A stretch of 64,000 nucleotides of DNA from a virus: the IMG/VR virus record IMGVR_UViG_3300026571_000427, positions 26,062 through 90,061 of that record. One strand, given 5' to 3'. Within the stretch, counting starts at the first letter, position 1. Each line of letters starts with the position of its first letter. Below are positions 39,452 through 48,355 of the stretch, piece after piece. A program made the translations under genes and the position numbers. The notes beneath the pieces were generated by a model. It was not told where the DNA came from and made no database searches. It saw only the letters and a program-made list of their open reading frames with translations.

Positions 39452-40396
39452 ATGTTAGCAGTAAGTATTCATGAACACGCGGGTTTGGGAAACCAAATCT
39501 GGAGAGCGGTTTGTTGTCGTGTCTTTGCTGATCGTTTGGGTTATGATTATGCGATTAGTTCACCCGGTTGGAGAGGTCCATTTTTAAATTTTGATTTTGG
39601 AAAAGATATCTCTCTTAATGTAGAACAAGCATCTGATTTTTATGACTGTAGAGAACTTCCCGATGGTATCTTACATTATTATGAAGAAGAAAGCATCCAT
39701 CATAAAACTGCTCCTGGAGAAATTGGAGCAGCAGATAAAAATTTCTTTACAGTAAAGGATAATACTTATATTAATGGTAACTTCCAGAGGATGTCTTATA
39801 TTGAAGATTATCGAGATAAAATATGTGACTGGTTATCTTATGACGACAAATATAAAGTCCGGGACTATTCTTCGGAAAATATCTGTGTAATTCAAATTAG
39901 GGGTGGTGACTACAAAACTGGGCATTCGGTACTACCTGCTGAGTATTATCGATTTGCTATGAAGCATATGAAAGAAAATAATCCAGATATTGAGTTTGTA
40001 ATCATTACTGATGACCCAGAGTTTGCTGGTCAATTAGTTCCTGGTGTTAAGATTGTTGGATCTGCAATTTCTGAAGAAAAGGATCCTTACCAAAAGAATA
40101 TCAGTTGGTATATTTATCCTGGTGGTCCAGTATCTATTGATTATAGTATTTTGAATACTGCTAAGTATGCTATTATTTCAGCATCTACTTTTGCATTTTG
40201 GCCAGTTTGGACTAATAATGAACTTATTAATGTAATTGCACCTAAGTATTGGTTTGATTGGTCTCGCTCTAATGGTTGGTGGAGACCTGAAGATGGAATC
40301 GTAAATGATGAAAGATGGTTATGGTTGGATACTGATGGAGATTTATATCCGGGTAGTGTGTGTAAGGAAGAGCGGGATAATTATTACGTGAAATAA
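39452..40396 (+). CDS. GT11-like glycosyltransferase (alpha-1,2-fucosyltransferase family)
   Basis: 314 residues. EHAGLGNQIWRAVCCRVFAD is the N-terminal G-L-G-N-Q motif, VIQIRGGDY corresponds to the H-x-R-R-G-D donor motif (here Q-I-R-G-G-D), and YAIISASTFAFWPVW to the N-S-S-F-S-W-W motif. The variant motifs make it the most divergent of three GT11-like genes in the operon. Good ribosome site CGGAGA. Confidence 0.75.
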   Translation: MLAVSIHEHAGLGNQIWRAVCCRVFADRLGYDYAISSPGWRGPFLNFDFGKDISLNVEQASDFYDCRELPDGILHYYEEESIHHKTAPGEIGAADKNFFTVKDNTYINGNFQRMSYIEDYRDKICDWLSYDDKYKVRDYSSENICVIQIRGGDYKTGHSVLPAEYYRFAMKHMKENNPDIEFVIITDDPEFAGQLVPGVKIVGSAISEEKDPYQKNISWYIYPGGPVSIDYSILNTAKYAIISASTFAFWPVWTNNELINVIAPKYWFDWSRSNGWWRPEDGIVNDERWLWLDTDGDLYPGSVCKEERDNYYVK

Positions 40397-40399
40397 TCT

Positions 40400-41473
40400 A
40401 TGAAAATCATTAAAGAAAAAGTATTAAGCGAGAAAGAGAAGCACTATTCATATCCAATCAAGGTTGATAGTGATGAAGATGTAGTTTCTCTTAGTGATGC
40501 TAAGAGTACGGGAATGATTTTCTTGGGCGAGAGGGAAATAAACTATCCCAAGTTGTGGGATGGTGAAGAGTTTAAACTACCATTTAATGAATTTTTATTG
40601 AAAGAATATGATAATTCCTACTTTAGAATGATAGGTATTGAAAACTTTACTTATTATTGTGAGGGAAGTAGGGTAGAAGCTTTAAATATAGAACCATCAT
40701 ATGTTGACTTAGAGTTTGACCGAGTATTCTCTGCTCTAAATTATGGTGGTTATATATGGCAACACTTTGTTCAAGATGCTCTACCCATTATCGCATTTGC
40801 AAGAGAATTTCTTGAACAGAATCCTGATGTAACAATTTTATTATATGAAGGTGTTAATAAGAAATCTATATCTGACTTTTTTCTCAATAAATTAAATTTA
40901 AAAAACCCAGTATATTATGTTCCAAATTATACTCCATTTAGGTATGCTGAAATTTTAGCAAGAGCAAACAAGTTATATCTACTTGATTGTAATAATCATA
41001 TGCCTTGTTATTGGTGGAATAACTTTTTCTATCAAGAGGCTAATGAGTTTATATTGAGAGATGAGAAATTTGAAAATAAAAATTTAATTTATCTGAACAG
41101 AAACAAAACAGCAACCTCAAGAATTTTTATTAATGAAGAAGAAACTGTTGATTACTTGAAACAATATGCAGAGAAAAACGATTTGAATTTTATAGATTAT
41201 ATTGACACAAATTATACGATTGAAGAAACATTTGATATTTTTAAAAATGCACATACTGTAGTTGGGTGCCATGGCGGAGCAAATTATAATATAATATTCT
41301 GCCCTAAAGGTACAAAATTTATAGAGTATGTGTTTACAGATTGCATGTATACATTGTATAATATTGCTAGCTCTATAGAATTGGATTACTTTATAGTTCC
41401 TAATCGCGGAACTAATATGTCCGAAGGTGCTTTAGTAAAAATAAATAAACTGCAAAGATTATTGGAGAAATAG
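40400..41473 (+). CDS. Glycosyltransferase family 61-like
   Basis: 357 residues. The C-terminal HTVVGCHGGANYNIIFCPKG then FIEYVF is the GT61 (DUF563) signature (G-x-H-G-A-x-L-x-x-x-x-F). NKNLIYLNRNKTATSRIFIN gives the mid-domain R-x-x-x-x-x-R/N region. GT61 enzymes add xylose or GlcNAc in eukaryotes and act on surface glycans in bacteria. Three bases behind the previous gene. Confidence 0.82.
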   Translation: MKIIKEKVLSEKEKHYSYPIKVDSDEDVVSLSDAKSTGMIFLGEREINYPKLWDGEEFKLPFNEFLLKEYDNSYFRMIGIENFTYYCEGSRVEALNIEPSYVDLEFDRVFSALNYGGYIWQHFVQDALPIIAFAREFLEQNPDVTILLYEGVNKKSISDFFLNKLNLKNPVYYVPNYTPFRYAEILARANKLYLLDCNNHMPCYWWNNFFYQEANEFILRDEKFENKNLIYLNRNKTATSRIFINEEETVDYLKQYAEKNDLNFIDYIDTNYTIEETFDIFKNAHTVVGCHGGANYNIIFCPKGTKFIEYVFTDCMYTLYNIASSIELDYFIVPNRGTNMSEGALVKINKLQRLLEK

Positions 41474-41474
41474 A

Positions 41475-42014
41475 ATGGATTTTTATTTGGATGGAATGCG
41501 TGAAGAGTATTCCAGAGAGTTGACTAATAGTGTGAAGCAAAATACTAATGTTTATACTGTTGGATGGAGACCAGATTCTCATATGTGGCAGTATGATTTC
41601 TTTAAAGAGAGGAATTGTAATATAACTCTTATTGAAATTTTTGAACCTAATGCTAATGCATTTCCGAAGGAAGAATATAATGCTACTGTAGTATGTGATT
41701 CTGTTGAAAATTTCGCTCAGTATGTAAACAAAGAAGAGAAAGATAAAAATATTTTATATTGGTCTGATGGTCCAGAGCATCTGGAGATGGATGCTTCTAA
41801 AAAACTTTTGGAAGAAGCAAAAGAATATTTTTCTCTTATTATAATCCAAACTCCAAATGGTGTTTATGAGCAAGGTGAGATGTATGGTAATATTCATGAA
41901 TCTCATCTGAGTTCTTGGTACGAATCTGATTATGAAGAACTTGGATTTAAGTTGGATAAAACCCATGGACCTGCTCATAATTTTGATGCTCTGATTGGTT
42001 TCTGGATTGGTTGA
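41475..42014 (+). CDS. Putative methyltransferase-like protein
   Basis: 179 residues. NVYTVGWRPDSHMWQYDFFK, ITLIEIFEPNANAFPK (motif I/II region), NILYWSDGPEHLEMDASKKL and LIIIQTPNGVYEQGEMYGN, ending in W-Y-x-x-D-Y-x-x-L-G-F, resemble a class I methyltransferase fold of the DUF-type found in phage and bacterial glycan clusters. No G-x-G-x-G is visible, so activity is uncertain. Confidence 0.6.
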   Translation: MDFYLDGMREEYSRELTNSVKQNTNVYTVGWRPDSHMWQYDFFKERNCNITLIEIFEPNANAFPKEEYNATVVCDSVENFAQYVNKEEKDKNILYWSDGPEHLEMDASKKLLEEAKEYFSLIIIQTPNGVYEQGEMYGNIHESHLSSWYESDYEELGFKLDKTHGPAHNFDALIGFWIG

Positions 42015-42032
42015 GAATAATAAAAATAATAT

Positions 42033-42737
42033 ATGATTAATCTTCCTGATGTAACTCTGTTTACTATAGACACTACTGGAGAAATTGATAAAACCCTTCG
42101 TGCTTTATATACAAGTATGAGTGGTATTAATTATGGTGCTGTTAAATTAGTAACAACAAAAGAGCAAATAGAAAAACATAAAGATCAACTTGAAAATGAT
42201 GGAATTATCTTAGAAGAACCTACAATAGAAGTTAATAATTACAACGATTATAATTATTATGTAATTTATAAAATTTGTGAACATATAGAAACATCTCACT
42301 GTTTGTTAGTTCAACCAGATGGATTTGTTTTGTTCCCCGAAAAGTGGGATGATAGTTGGTTGGAATATGATTACATAGGCGCTCCTTGGGAATATGTTGA
42401 GGATTCTTATATTGATCCTTTTGGAAATCATCATCGAGTTGGTAATGGTGGATTTTCTTTGAGAAGTAAAAAACTTCTAAATGTTCCAAATAAAGTTGAA
42501 GTTCCTTGGGAGGTAAACAATAGTGATTTCTATTGGATGCCCCCTGGAGTTGTTAACTATCATGAGGACGGAAACATATGTGTACACAACAGACACATAT
42601 TTGTTGAGCAAGGATGTAAGTTTGCTCCGGTTGAAGTTGCTGTTAAATTTTCTCAGGAAGCAAGAGTTCCTGAGTGTGAAGGGATCACTCCCTTCGGATT
42701 TCATTATAGATTGCCTCCAGGAGTTGTATTAGAATGA
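42033..42737 (+). CDS. DUF5672-type glycosyltransferase
   Basis: 234 residues. HCLLVQPDGFVLFPEKWDDS, YIGAPW, RVGNGGFSLRSKKLL and the C-terminal EGITPFGFH are the DUF5672 pattern, a GT-A family related to GT2/GT25 in bacterial surface-glycan clusters. D-G (in QPDG) takes the place of the D-x-D. 18 bases behind the previous gene, the largest gap in the operon. Confidence 0.8.
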   Translation: MINLPDVTLFTIDTTGEIDKTLRALYTSMSGINYGAVKLVTTKEQIEKHKDQLENDGIILEEPTIEVNNYNDYNYYVIYKICEHIETSHCLLVQPDGFVLFPEKWDDSWLEYDYIGAPWEYVEDSYIDPFGNHHRVGNGGFSLRSKKLLNVPNKVEVPWEVNNSDFYWMPPGVVNYHEDGNICVHNRHIFVEQGCKFAPVEVAVKFSQEARVPECEGITPFGFHYRLPPGVVLE

Positions 42738-43534
42738 TAGGACATAATCACTTAGGTAAAAATGGGAGATTTGGGAATCAAATGTTCCAATATGCATCAA
42801 CGAGGGGTATCGCTGCTGCTCGTGGATATGATTTTATTATTCCTGATGGACCAAGAACCGATGAAGAGTTTTATGATGAAGAAAACCAACATAAACTTTT
42901 CATGGCATTTAAAATGTCGGGACTTAAAAATGTTGGATTATTGAAAGCACCATACAAACAAGAAAGTTCTTTCGGATATGATAAAGAACTTGTGAAAAGA
43001 TGTCCTGATGATATTAATCTCTATGGATATTTTCAATCCGAAAGATATTTCTGGCACATTGAAAATGAAATTCGCCAAGACTTTACTTGGAGAGATGATG
43101 TTTGGAATACCTGCAAAGAAATATTCGATCAAGTAGTTCCCGAAGGTAAAGCAATTTCTTTGCATGTAAGAAGAACCGATCAAGTGGAGAAAAAAGATTA
43201 TCATTATCTTCAGACAGATGAATATTTTGCTGAAGCACTTTCTAAACTTCCGCAAGATATTCCTGTAATTGTATTTTCCGATGAACCAAAGTGGTGTCAG
43301 AATAGTAATTTGTTTGAGGATGATAGATTTTTAATTTCGGAATCAAGTGATAATATTCATGATATGTGCCTCATGTCCATGTGCCAATATCATATCATTG
43401 CTGCAAGTACTTTTAGTTGGTGGGGTGCTTGGCTTGCTAAAAGTGAAAAAGTTATTTGTCCCAAGAATTGGTTTGGACCAAGTTCGGATGTTGATGATAA
43501 AGATTTAGTTCCTGATGGTTGGGAGAGAATCTGA
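42734..43534 (+). CDS. GT11 alpha-1,2-fucosyltransferase-like
   Basis: 266 residues. GRFGNQMFQYASTRGIAA near the N-terminus, ISLHVRRTDQVEKKDYHYL (H-x-R-R-x-D) near 140 and IIAASTFSWWGAWLA near 230 are the three GT11 motifs. These enzymes transfer L-fucose from GDP-fucose to galactose; the donor here could be the GDP-sugar made by the epimerase at 32740. Clear paralogue of the gene at 45081. Confidence 0.92.
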   Translation: MIGHNHLGKNGRFGNQMFQYASTRGIAAARGYDFIIPDGPRTDEEFYDEENQHKLFMAFKMSGLKNVGLLKAPYKQESSFGYDKELVKRCPDDINLYGYFQSERYFWHIENEIRQDFTWRDDVWNTCKEIFDQVVPEGKAISLHVRRTDQVEKKDYHYLQTDEYFAEALSKLPQDIPVIVFSDEPKWCQNSNLFEDDRFLISESSDNIHDMCLMSMCQYHIIAASTFSWWGAWLAKSEKVICPKNWFGPSSDVDDKDLVPDGWERI

Positions 43535-44289
43535 TGAGATTTTCTATTGCTATTCCTGCCCATGACCGTGGAGAAAATGGTTCAATATGGATGAGAGAAC
43601 TGCTTGATTCCATTAAGAGGCAAACTCTTCTTGATTTGGAAATTGTTGTTTCTGACCAGAGTAAAAATGATAATATCTTGAATGTCTGTCAAGAATACTC
43701 TGATGACTTTGAGTTTAAGTATGTGAGGTATGAAGGAAAAGTTCCCTGCGAAAATATTAATATTGCTTTAGATGAGTGTGAGGGAGAGATAATTAAGATT
43801 ATGTTCTCTGATGATATTTTTGTGAACGATTCTGCTCTTGAAATAATAGACCAAGAATATAAACAAACTAATTGTAAGTGGGCATTTAGTGGATTCTGTG
43901 GAACTAAAGATGGCAAACAATTTTATGATTACAAAACTCCAAAGTGGTCTGACTATATGTTGGAGGGAAGAAATCTTTTAAGTAGTCCAACAGTTGTCTC
44001 TTTTTTGAATACTTCTAAACAACACTTTGATGAAAATTTGAAACTATTTTTAGACACAGAATTTTATCATCGCATGAGGTGGGAAAATGGTATGCCTCAT
44101 ATTATTGAAGATACATTAGTTGCAAATAGAGATCATGATGATAGAATTAGTAGTCAACAAACCTCTCAATATGATGCTGCAATTGAACATCCGGAAGGTG
44201 GGTGGTTAATCAATACCAAAGAATATCATTATATACAGGATAAGCATAGAGATTTTTGCATGAACAGGAAGTATCCAGATGAAAATTGA
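43534..44289 (+). CDS. Glycosyltransferase family 2
   Basis: 251 residues from the ATG at 43534, supported by GGGAGAG upstream; its first A is the last base of the previous stop. FSIAIPAHDRGENGSIWMRE, LEIVVSDQSKNDN and EIIKIMFSDDIFVND form the GT-A fold, with S-D-D as the metal-binding motif. Overlaps the next gene by 11 bases. Confidence 0.87.
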   Translation: MRFSIAIPAHDRGENGSIWMRELLDSIKRQTLLDLEIVVSDQSKNDNILNVCQEYSDDFEFKYVRYEGKVPCENINIALDECEGEIIKIMFSDDIFVNDSALEIIDQEYKQTNCKWAFSGFCGTKDGKQFYDYKTPKWSDYMLEGRNLLSSPTVVSFLNTSKQHFDENLKLFLDTEFYHRMRWENGMPHIIEDTLVANRDHDDRISSQQTSQYDAAIEHPEGGWLINTKEYHYIQDKHRDFCMNRKYPDEN

Positions 44290-45094
44290 TTTAAAGGAAG
44301 CAACATTTATTATTCCTATTCGGATTGAATCTCAAGATAGGTTGCGTAATGTTATTACAACAACGGCGTTTCTTCTGGAAAATTTTGATACTAATATCAC
44401 CATCAAAGAAGTAGATTCAGAATCAGTTTTTCAAAAGGATGCTCTTCCCATTCTCAAGGATATTTTGGATGTTGAAATAAATGTGAACCATATCTTTGAG
44501 AAGAGTGATGATCCTCTATTTCATCGTCAAAGAGTTCTGAATGAAATGATTGCCGAATCCAAAACAGAAATCGTTGTAAATTATGACTGTGATGTTTTGC
44601 TTCCTTTAGATTCATATCATGAAGCATATCAATCTATTCTTCATCATACTCACGATGTAATCTATCCTTATGGACAAGGAATGCATCAGTATCAGGTTAG
44701 AGCAACTGATGAGATTGTCTCTGAATTTTTAGAAACAAAAGATTATCAAGTGCTCGATAAGAATTCTAATCTTCATACTTCTGACTTTGGTTGGGTTCAG
44801 TTCTTTAATCGTAAAGTCTACATTGATGGTGGGATGGAAAATGAAAATTTCAAAGCATATGCACCAGAAGATAAAGAAAGATTTTACAGGTTTACTACTT
44901 TAGATTATAATGTAGGTAGGATTACTGATTATGTTTATCACTTAGAACATAGTCGAGGGGAAAATTCTTGGTTTAGTAATCCACATATGCAATCAAATAT
45001 GCAAGAGTGGGAAAAAATTCAAACTATGAATAAAGAGCAATTAAAAGAATATTATTCTAAGCAAAATTATCTTAAAAAATATGTTAGCATTTAA
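44279..45094 (+). CDS. GT2-like glycosyltransferase
   Basis: 271 residues. ATFIIPIRIESQDRLRNVIT at the N-terminus and EIVVNYDCDVLLPLDSYHEA (D-x-D) are GT-A motifs. FGWVQFFNRKVYIDGGMENE with the G-G-M-x-N-E resembles the galactosyltransferase-type acceptor domain (Glyco_transf_7C). Ends with a basic helix. Overlaps the next gene by 14 bases. Confidence 0.82.
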   Translation: MKIDLKEATFIIPIRIESQDRLRNVITTTAFLLENFDTNITIKEVDSESVFQKDALPILKDILDVEINVNHIFEKSDDPLFHRQRVLNEMIAESKTEIVVNYDCDVLLPLDSYHEAYQSILHHTHDVIYPYGQGMHQYQVRATDEIVSEFLETKDYQVLDKNSNLHTSDFGWVQFFNRKVYIDGGMENENFKAYAPEDKERFYRFTTLDYNVGRITDYVYHLEHSRGENSWFSNPHMQSNMQEWEKIQTMNKEQLKEYYSKQNYLKKYVSI

Positions 45095-45938
45095 TCAGAT
45101 TGGAAATCTTGGTAGACTTGGAAATCAAATGTTCGAATATGCAGCAGTGAGAGGTATTGCTGCCAAGCATGGATATAATTGGTGTATCCCCCCATTCAAC
45201 AGAAACGGTATTGAAAATTACAGTCTTCATCAGTGTTTTAAGTTAGAATCTGTTAAGGAGGAAAACTTAGCAGTCAGAGATGATTTTGGATATGTTCAGG
45301 AAAGGTTCTTTCACTTTGATGATGAACTCTTTGAAAATTGCCCAAATGATGTAAGTATTCACGGGTTCTTTCAATCTGAAAAATATTTCAAACATATTTC
45401 AGATGAAATTAGAAAAGACTTTACATTTCACGATGAGCATCTTGGACCATGTAAAGAAATGATGAGTTCCCTTGAAGGACAAGAACCGATTATGCTTCAT
45501 GTTCGTAGAGGTGATCCTAATCTTACAGACCCTCGTGGATTTAAGTGGAGTTATACTCAGTGTTCTTCGCAACATCCTCCACAAACAATTGAATACTATG
45601 AAAAAGCATTAGCAGAGTTTGATGATGAGCAACCAGTTGTTATTTTTTCCGACTCTCCCGAATGGGTAAAGGAACAGGAGTTTTTCTCTGGTGATCGCTT
45701 TCTTCATTCTGAACCACAGGAAAAATATGCAGATGGTTCCTATACTCCATACTCCGATTTGTGCTTGATGTCTCTGTGTTCTCATGCTATTATTGCTAAT
45801 AGTAGTATGAGTTGGTGGGGTGCTTGGTTAATTTCTAATCCAAATAAAAAGGTCATTGCACCTAAAAATTGGTTTGGACCTTCTTATGCCGATAAAGATA
45901 CTAAAGACCTTTATGTAGAAAACTGGATTGTGTTATGA
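45081..45938 (+). CDS. GT11 alpha-1,2-fucosyltransferase-like
   Basis: 285 residues. GRLGNQMFEYAAVRGIAAKH, IMLHVRRGDPNLTDPRGF (H-x-R-R-G-D), and IIANSSMSWWGAWLI (N-S-S-x-S-W-W-G) are textbook GT11 motifs, the best conserved of the three. Same neighbourhood and motif spacing as the paralogue at 42734, so the pair likely arose by duplication. Confidence 0.94.
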   Translation: MLAFNQIGNLGRLGNQMFEYAAVRGIAAKHGYNWCIPPFNRNGIENYSLHQCFKLESVKEENLAVRDDFGYVQERFFHFDDELFENCPNDVSIHGFFQSEKYFKHISDEIRKDFTFHDEHLGPCKEMMSSLEGQEPIMLHVRRGDPNLTDPRGFKWSYTQCSSQHPPQTIEYYEKALAEFDDEQPVVIFSDSPEWVKEQEFFSGDRFLHSEPQEKYADGSYTPYSDLCLMSLCSHAIIANSSMSWWGAWLISNPNKKVIAPKNWFGPSYADKDTKDLYVENWIVL

Positions 45939-46693
45939 ACCGTATTAATGATTACTCAGAATTAAAAAATAAAATAGTTTCTTGGATTCAAAATTATGCT
46001 TCTGAGAATAATATTAAATCTCTTGTAGTTGGAGTCTCTGGTGGAATTGATTCTGCCGTTGTCTCTACTCTCTGTGCCGAGACAGGACTTCCAACATATG
46101 TTTTGTCTATGCCTCTTCATTCATCTTTTAAAAATGATGAACTATCTGATTCTTATTCCAATGTATTGGAAGATAAGTATGATAATGTAACTAAAGTTAG
46201 AATTGATTTGACTGGTACATACGATCAACTTATGAAGTCATTTGATTTCTGGACAGGGGAAGGAGAGTTTACCAAGAATAATCTTGCAAATGCAAATACA
46301 AAGTCACGCATTCGTATGGTTACTTTGTATCAAGTTGCTGGATGTGTTGGTGGTATTGTAGTTGGTACTGGGAACAAGGTTGAAGATTATGGTGTAGGAT
46401 TCTATACTAAGTATGGTGATGGTGGAGTAGATATTGCTCCTATTGCCGACCTGTATAAAACTGAGGTTTGGATGTTGGGGGAACATCTTGGTGTTGATGA
46501 ACGGATTATTTCTGCACCTCCTACTGATGGACTTTGGGAAGATGGTAGAAGTGATGAATCTCAAATTGGTGCTTCTTACGCAGAACTTGAAGAGGCAATG
46601 GAATTTGGGACGGGCAGTGCAGTAAAGATTCTGCAAAGATTTAATACTCAAAACAAACATAAAATGATTCCTATTCCAACTTTTACTCTGTAA
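45935..46693 (+). CDS. nadE: NAD synthetase
   Basis: 252 residues, the length of ammonia-dependent NadE without a glutaminase domain. SLVVGVSGGIDSAVVSTL is the ATP-pyrophosphatase P-loop. GIVVGTGNKVEDYGVGFYTK, YGDGGVDIAPIADLYKTEVW and SAPPTDGLWEDGRSDE are NadE-specific. It turns nicotinic acid adenine dinucleotide plus ammonia into NAD. It overlaps the fucosyltransferase gene by 4 bases, inside the glycan operon, whose four NAD-using enzymes are obvious consumers. Confidence 0.95.
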   Translation: MNRINDYSELKNKIVSWIQNYASENNIKSLVVGVSGGIDSAVVSTLCAETGLPTYVLSMPLHSSFKNDELSDSYSNVLEDKYDNVTKVRIDLTGTYDQLMKSFDFWTGEGEFTKNNLANANTKSRIRMVTLYQVAGCVGGIVVGTGNKVEDYGVGFYTKYGDGGVDIAPIADLYKTEVWMLGEHLGVDERIISAPPTDGLWEDGRSDESQIGASYAELEEAMEFGTGSAVKILQRFNTQNKHKMIPIPTFTL

Positions 46694-46700
46694 TTATTAT

Positions 46701-47585
46701 ATGTCTTTACACTTATCGTTGGACATGAACGGAAATAAAACTGAGGGTGCGGGTGCTATGATGATGTACCCCATTATGCTCAGTTTTGTTTCCAAATTTT
46801 TTGGAGTTGAGTTTTCTTTTTCAGGAGTTAAAGACCTGTCTCACTTTGAGTATACTGATTATACTGGTGACAGTGAATCTTGGTCCAAATCATTTGAAGA
46901 GTTTTTTAATTTTCCTAAGTTAAAAAATCCAGATGAAATAATTAGAGGTTTTTCTTTTGATCAAAATCTTGTAAATTTTATTGCAGAAAATAGAAATACT
47001 AACAAAGAAATTTTAATTGAACTTCCTCAGCATGGTGCAACTTGGCCCATGATGTGTTTCTGTGAGCAGAATTCTGATATAATTTTTACTGAAGAGTTAG
47101 TAAAAGAGGCAAAGAATAATTTGCGATTTAGTGGAGAAAAATATTTCAATAATGATGAGGTAAATATTGCCCTACATATAAGGACGGAAAATCCAAAAGA
47201 TGTTGATGCCTCTTCAACCGAAAGGGAACTTTATAATTATGAGAGAGATTTCTCTAGATATTTGAATCTGATTGACAGGTTGAAACAAAAATATTATAAT
47301 AAGAAGACAGTTCTTCATATTTACTCTCAGGGATTTACTAATTCATTTGAAGAATTTGTAAATCTAACAACAGAAATGTTTGAAGTTAAACTTCATATAG
47401 ATGAACATCCAATCAGTGACTTATATCATATGATATACTCAGATTGCTTTATTATGGCAAACAGTGCTTTTTCATATATTGCTTCATTTATGAGAACTGA
47501 TTTGACCTATGTGAGAGATAATTTTTGGTGTTTCACTTATCCGTCAACAATTAAAGTAGACTATAATTTCAATATTCCATTATGA
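46701..47585 (+). CDS. Putative glycosyltransferase (GT-B, fucosyltransferase-like)
   Basis: 294 residues. NIALHIRTENPKDVDA resembles the H-x-R donor motif of GT11/GT23-type enzymes, and MIYSDCFIMANSAFSYIASF the C-terminal donor site (S-D-x-x-x-x-S-x-S-F). The N-terminal part is unrelated to the other GT11 genes. The assignment is by motif shape and context only. 7 bases behind nadE. Confidence 0.6.
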   Translation: MSLHLSLDMNGNKTEGAGAMMMYPIMLSFVSKFFGVEFSFSGVKDLSHFEYTDYTGDSESWSKSFEEFFNFPKLKNPDEIIRGFSFDQNLVNFIAENRNTNKEILIELPQHGATWPMMCFCEQNSDIIFTEELVKEAKNNLRFSGEKYFNNDEVNIALHIRTENPKDVDASSTERELYNYERDFSRYLNLIDRLKQKYYNKKTVLHIYSQGFTNSFEEFVNLTTEMFEVKLHIDEHPISDLYHMIYSDCFIMANSAFSYIASFMRTDLTYVRDNFWCFTYPSTIKVDYNFNIPL

Positions 47586-48355
47586 CTGCAACAATTACCG
47601 AAGTAAAAAAGTTTTGGGATGATCGTCCCTGCAATGTCAGACATTCTTCAAAAGAGGTTGGTACTAAAGAATATTTTAATGAGGTAGAAAGAAAGAAATT
47701 TTTTGTTGAACCTCACATCCTTGACTTCACTGAATTTTCCAAATGGGAAGGTAAAAAAGTTTTAGAGATTGGTTGTGGTCTTGCTACAGTTGGTTTGAAC
47801 TTTGCTCTTAATGGGGCAGATTATACTGGAGTAGAACTTTCTGAATCAAGTCTTGAACTTGCTAAACAAAGATTTGAAGTATTTGAGCAGACTGGAAAGT
47901 TTTATTCTGGAAACGCTGAAGAACTTTCAACCTTTGTCCCTGCAGAGACTTATGATTTGGTTTATTCTTTTGGGGTAATTCATCATAGTCCTCACCCAGA
48001 AAAGATTATTTCTGAGATTAAAAAGTATATGAACGAGAATAGTGTTCTCAAGATTATGCTTTATGCAAAAGACTCTTGGAAAAATTATATGATTGAGTCT
48101 GGTCTTGATCAACCAGAAGCACAGTATGGTTGTCCAATCGCTAATACATATACTAAGCAAGATGTGGTAGACTTGTTGGATGGATATGAAGTTCTATCAA
48201 TTGAACAGGATCATATCTTCCCCTATCAAATAGAACCTTATAAGAATGGTGAGTATGTGAGACAACCTTGGTTTGAATCCATGCCTCCGGAAATGTTTAG
48301 AGTTCTTGAAAAAAATCTTGGTTGGCATTTACTTATTACAGCAAAACTAAAATGA
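47582..48355 (+). CDS. Class I SAM methyltransferase
   Basis: 257 residues. KVLEIGCGLATVGLNFALNG (motif I), YTGVELSESSLELAKQRF (motif II) and YDLVYSFGVIHHSPHPEKII (motif IV) are textbook class I. The N-terminal VKKFWDDRPCNVRHSSKEVG is seen in sugar methyltransferase-type proteins. Coupled to both neighbours by 4-base overlaps. Confidence 0.9.
   Translation: MTATITEVKKFWDDRPCNVRHSSKEVGTKEYFNEVERKKFFVEPHILDFTEFSKWEGKKVLEIGCGLATVGLNFALNGADYTGVELSESSLELAKQRFEVFEQTGKFYSGNAEELSTFVPAETYDLVYSFGVIHHSPHPEKIISEIKKYMNENSVLKIMLYAKDSWKNYMIESGLDQPEAQYGCPIANTYTKQDVVDLLDGYEVLSIEQDHIFPYQIEPYKNGEYVRQPWFESMPPEMFRVLEKNLGWHLLITAKLK

Noticed and set aside
45935-46693. NadE-like protein as an N-acetyl sugar amidotransferase
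   Set aside because: GTGNKVEDYGVGFYTK and the downstream motifs are specific for NAD synthetase rather than the WbpG-type family.
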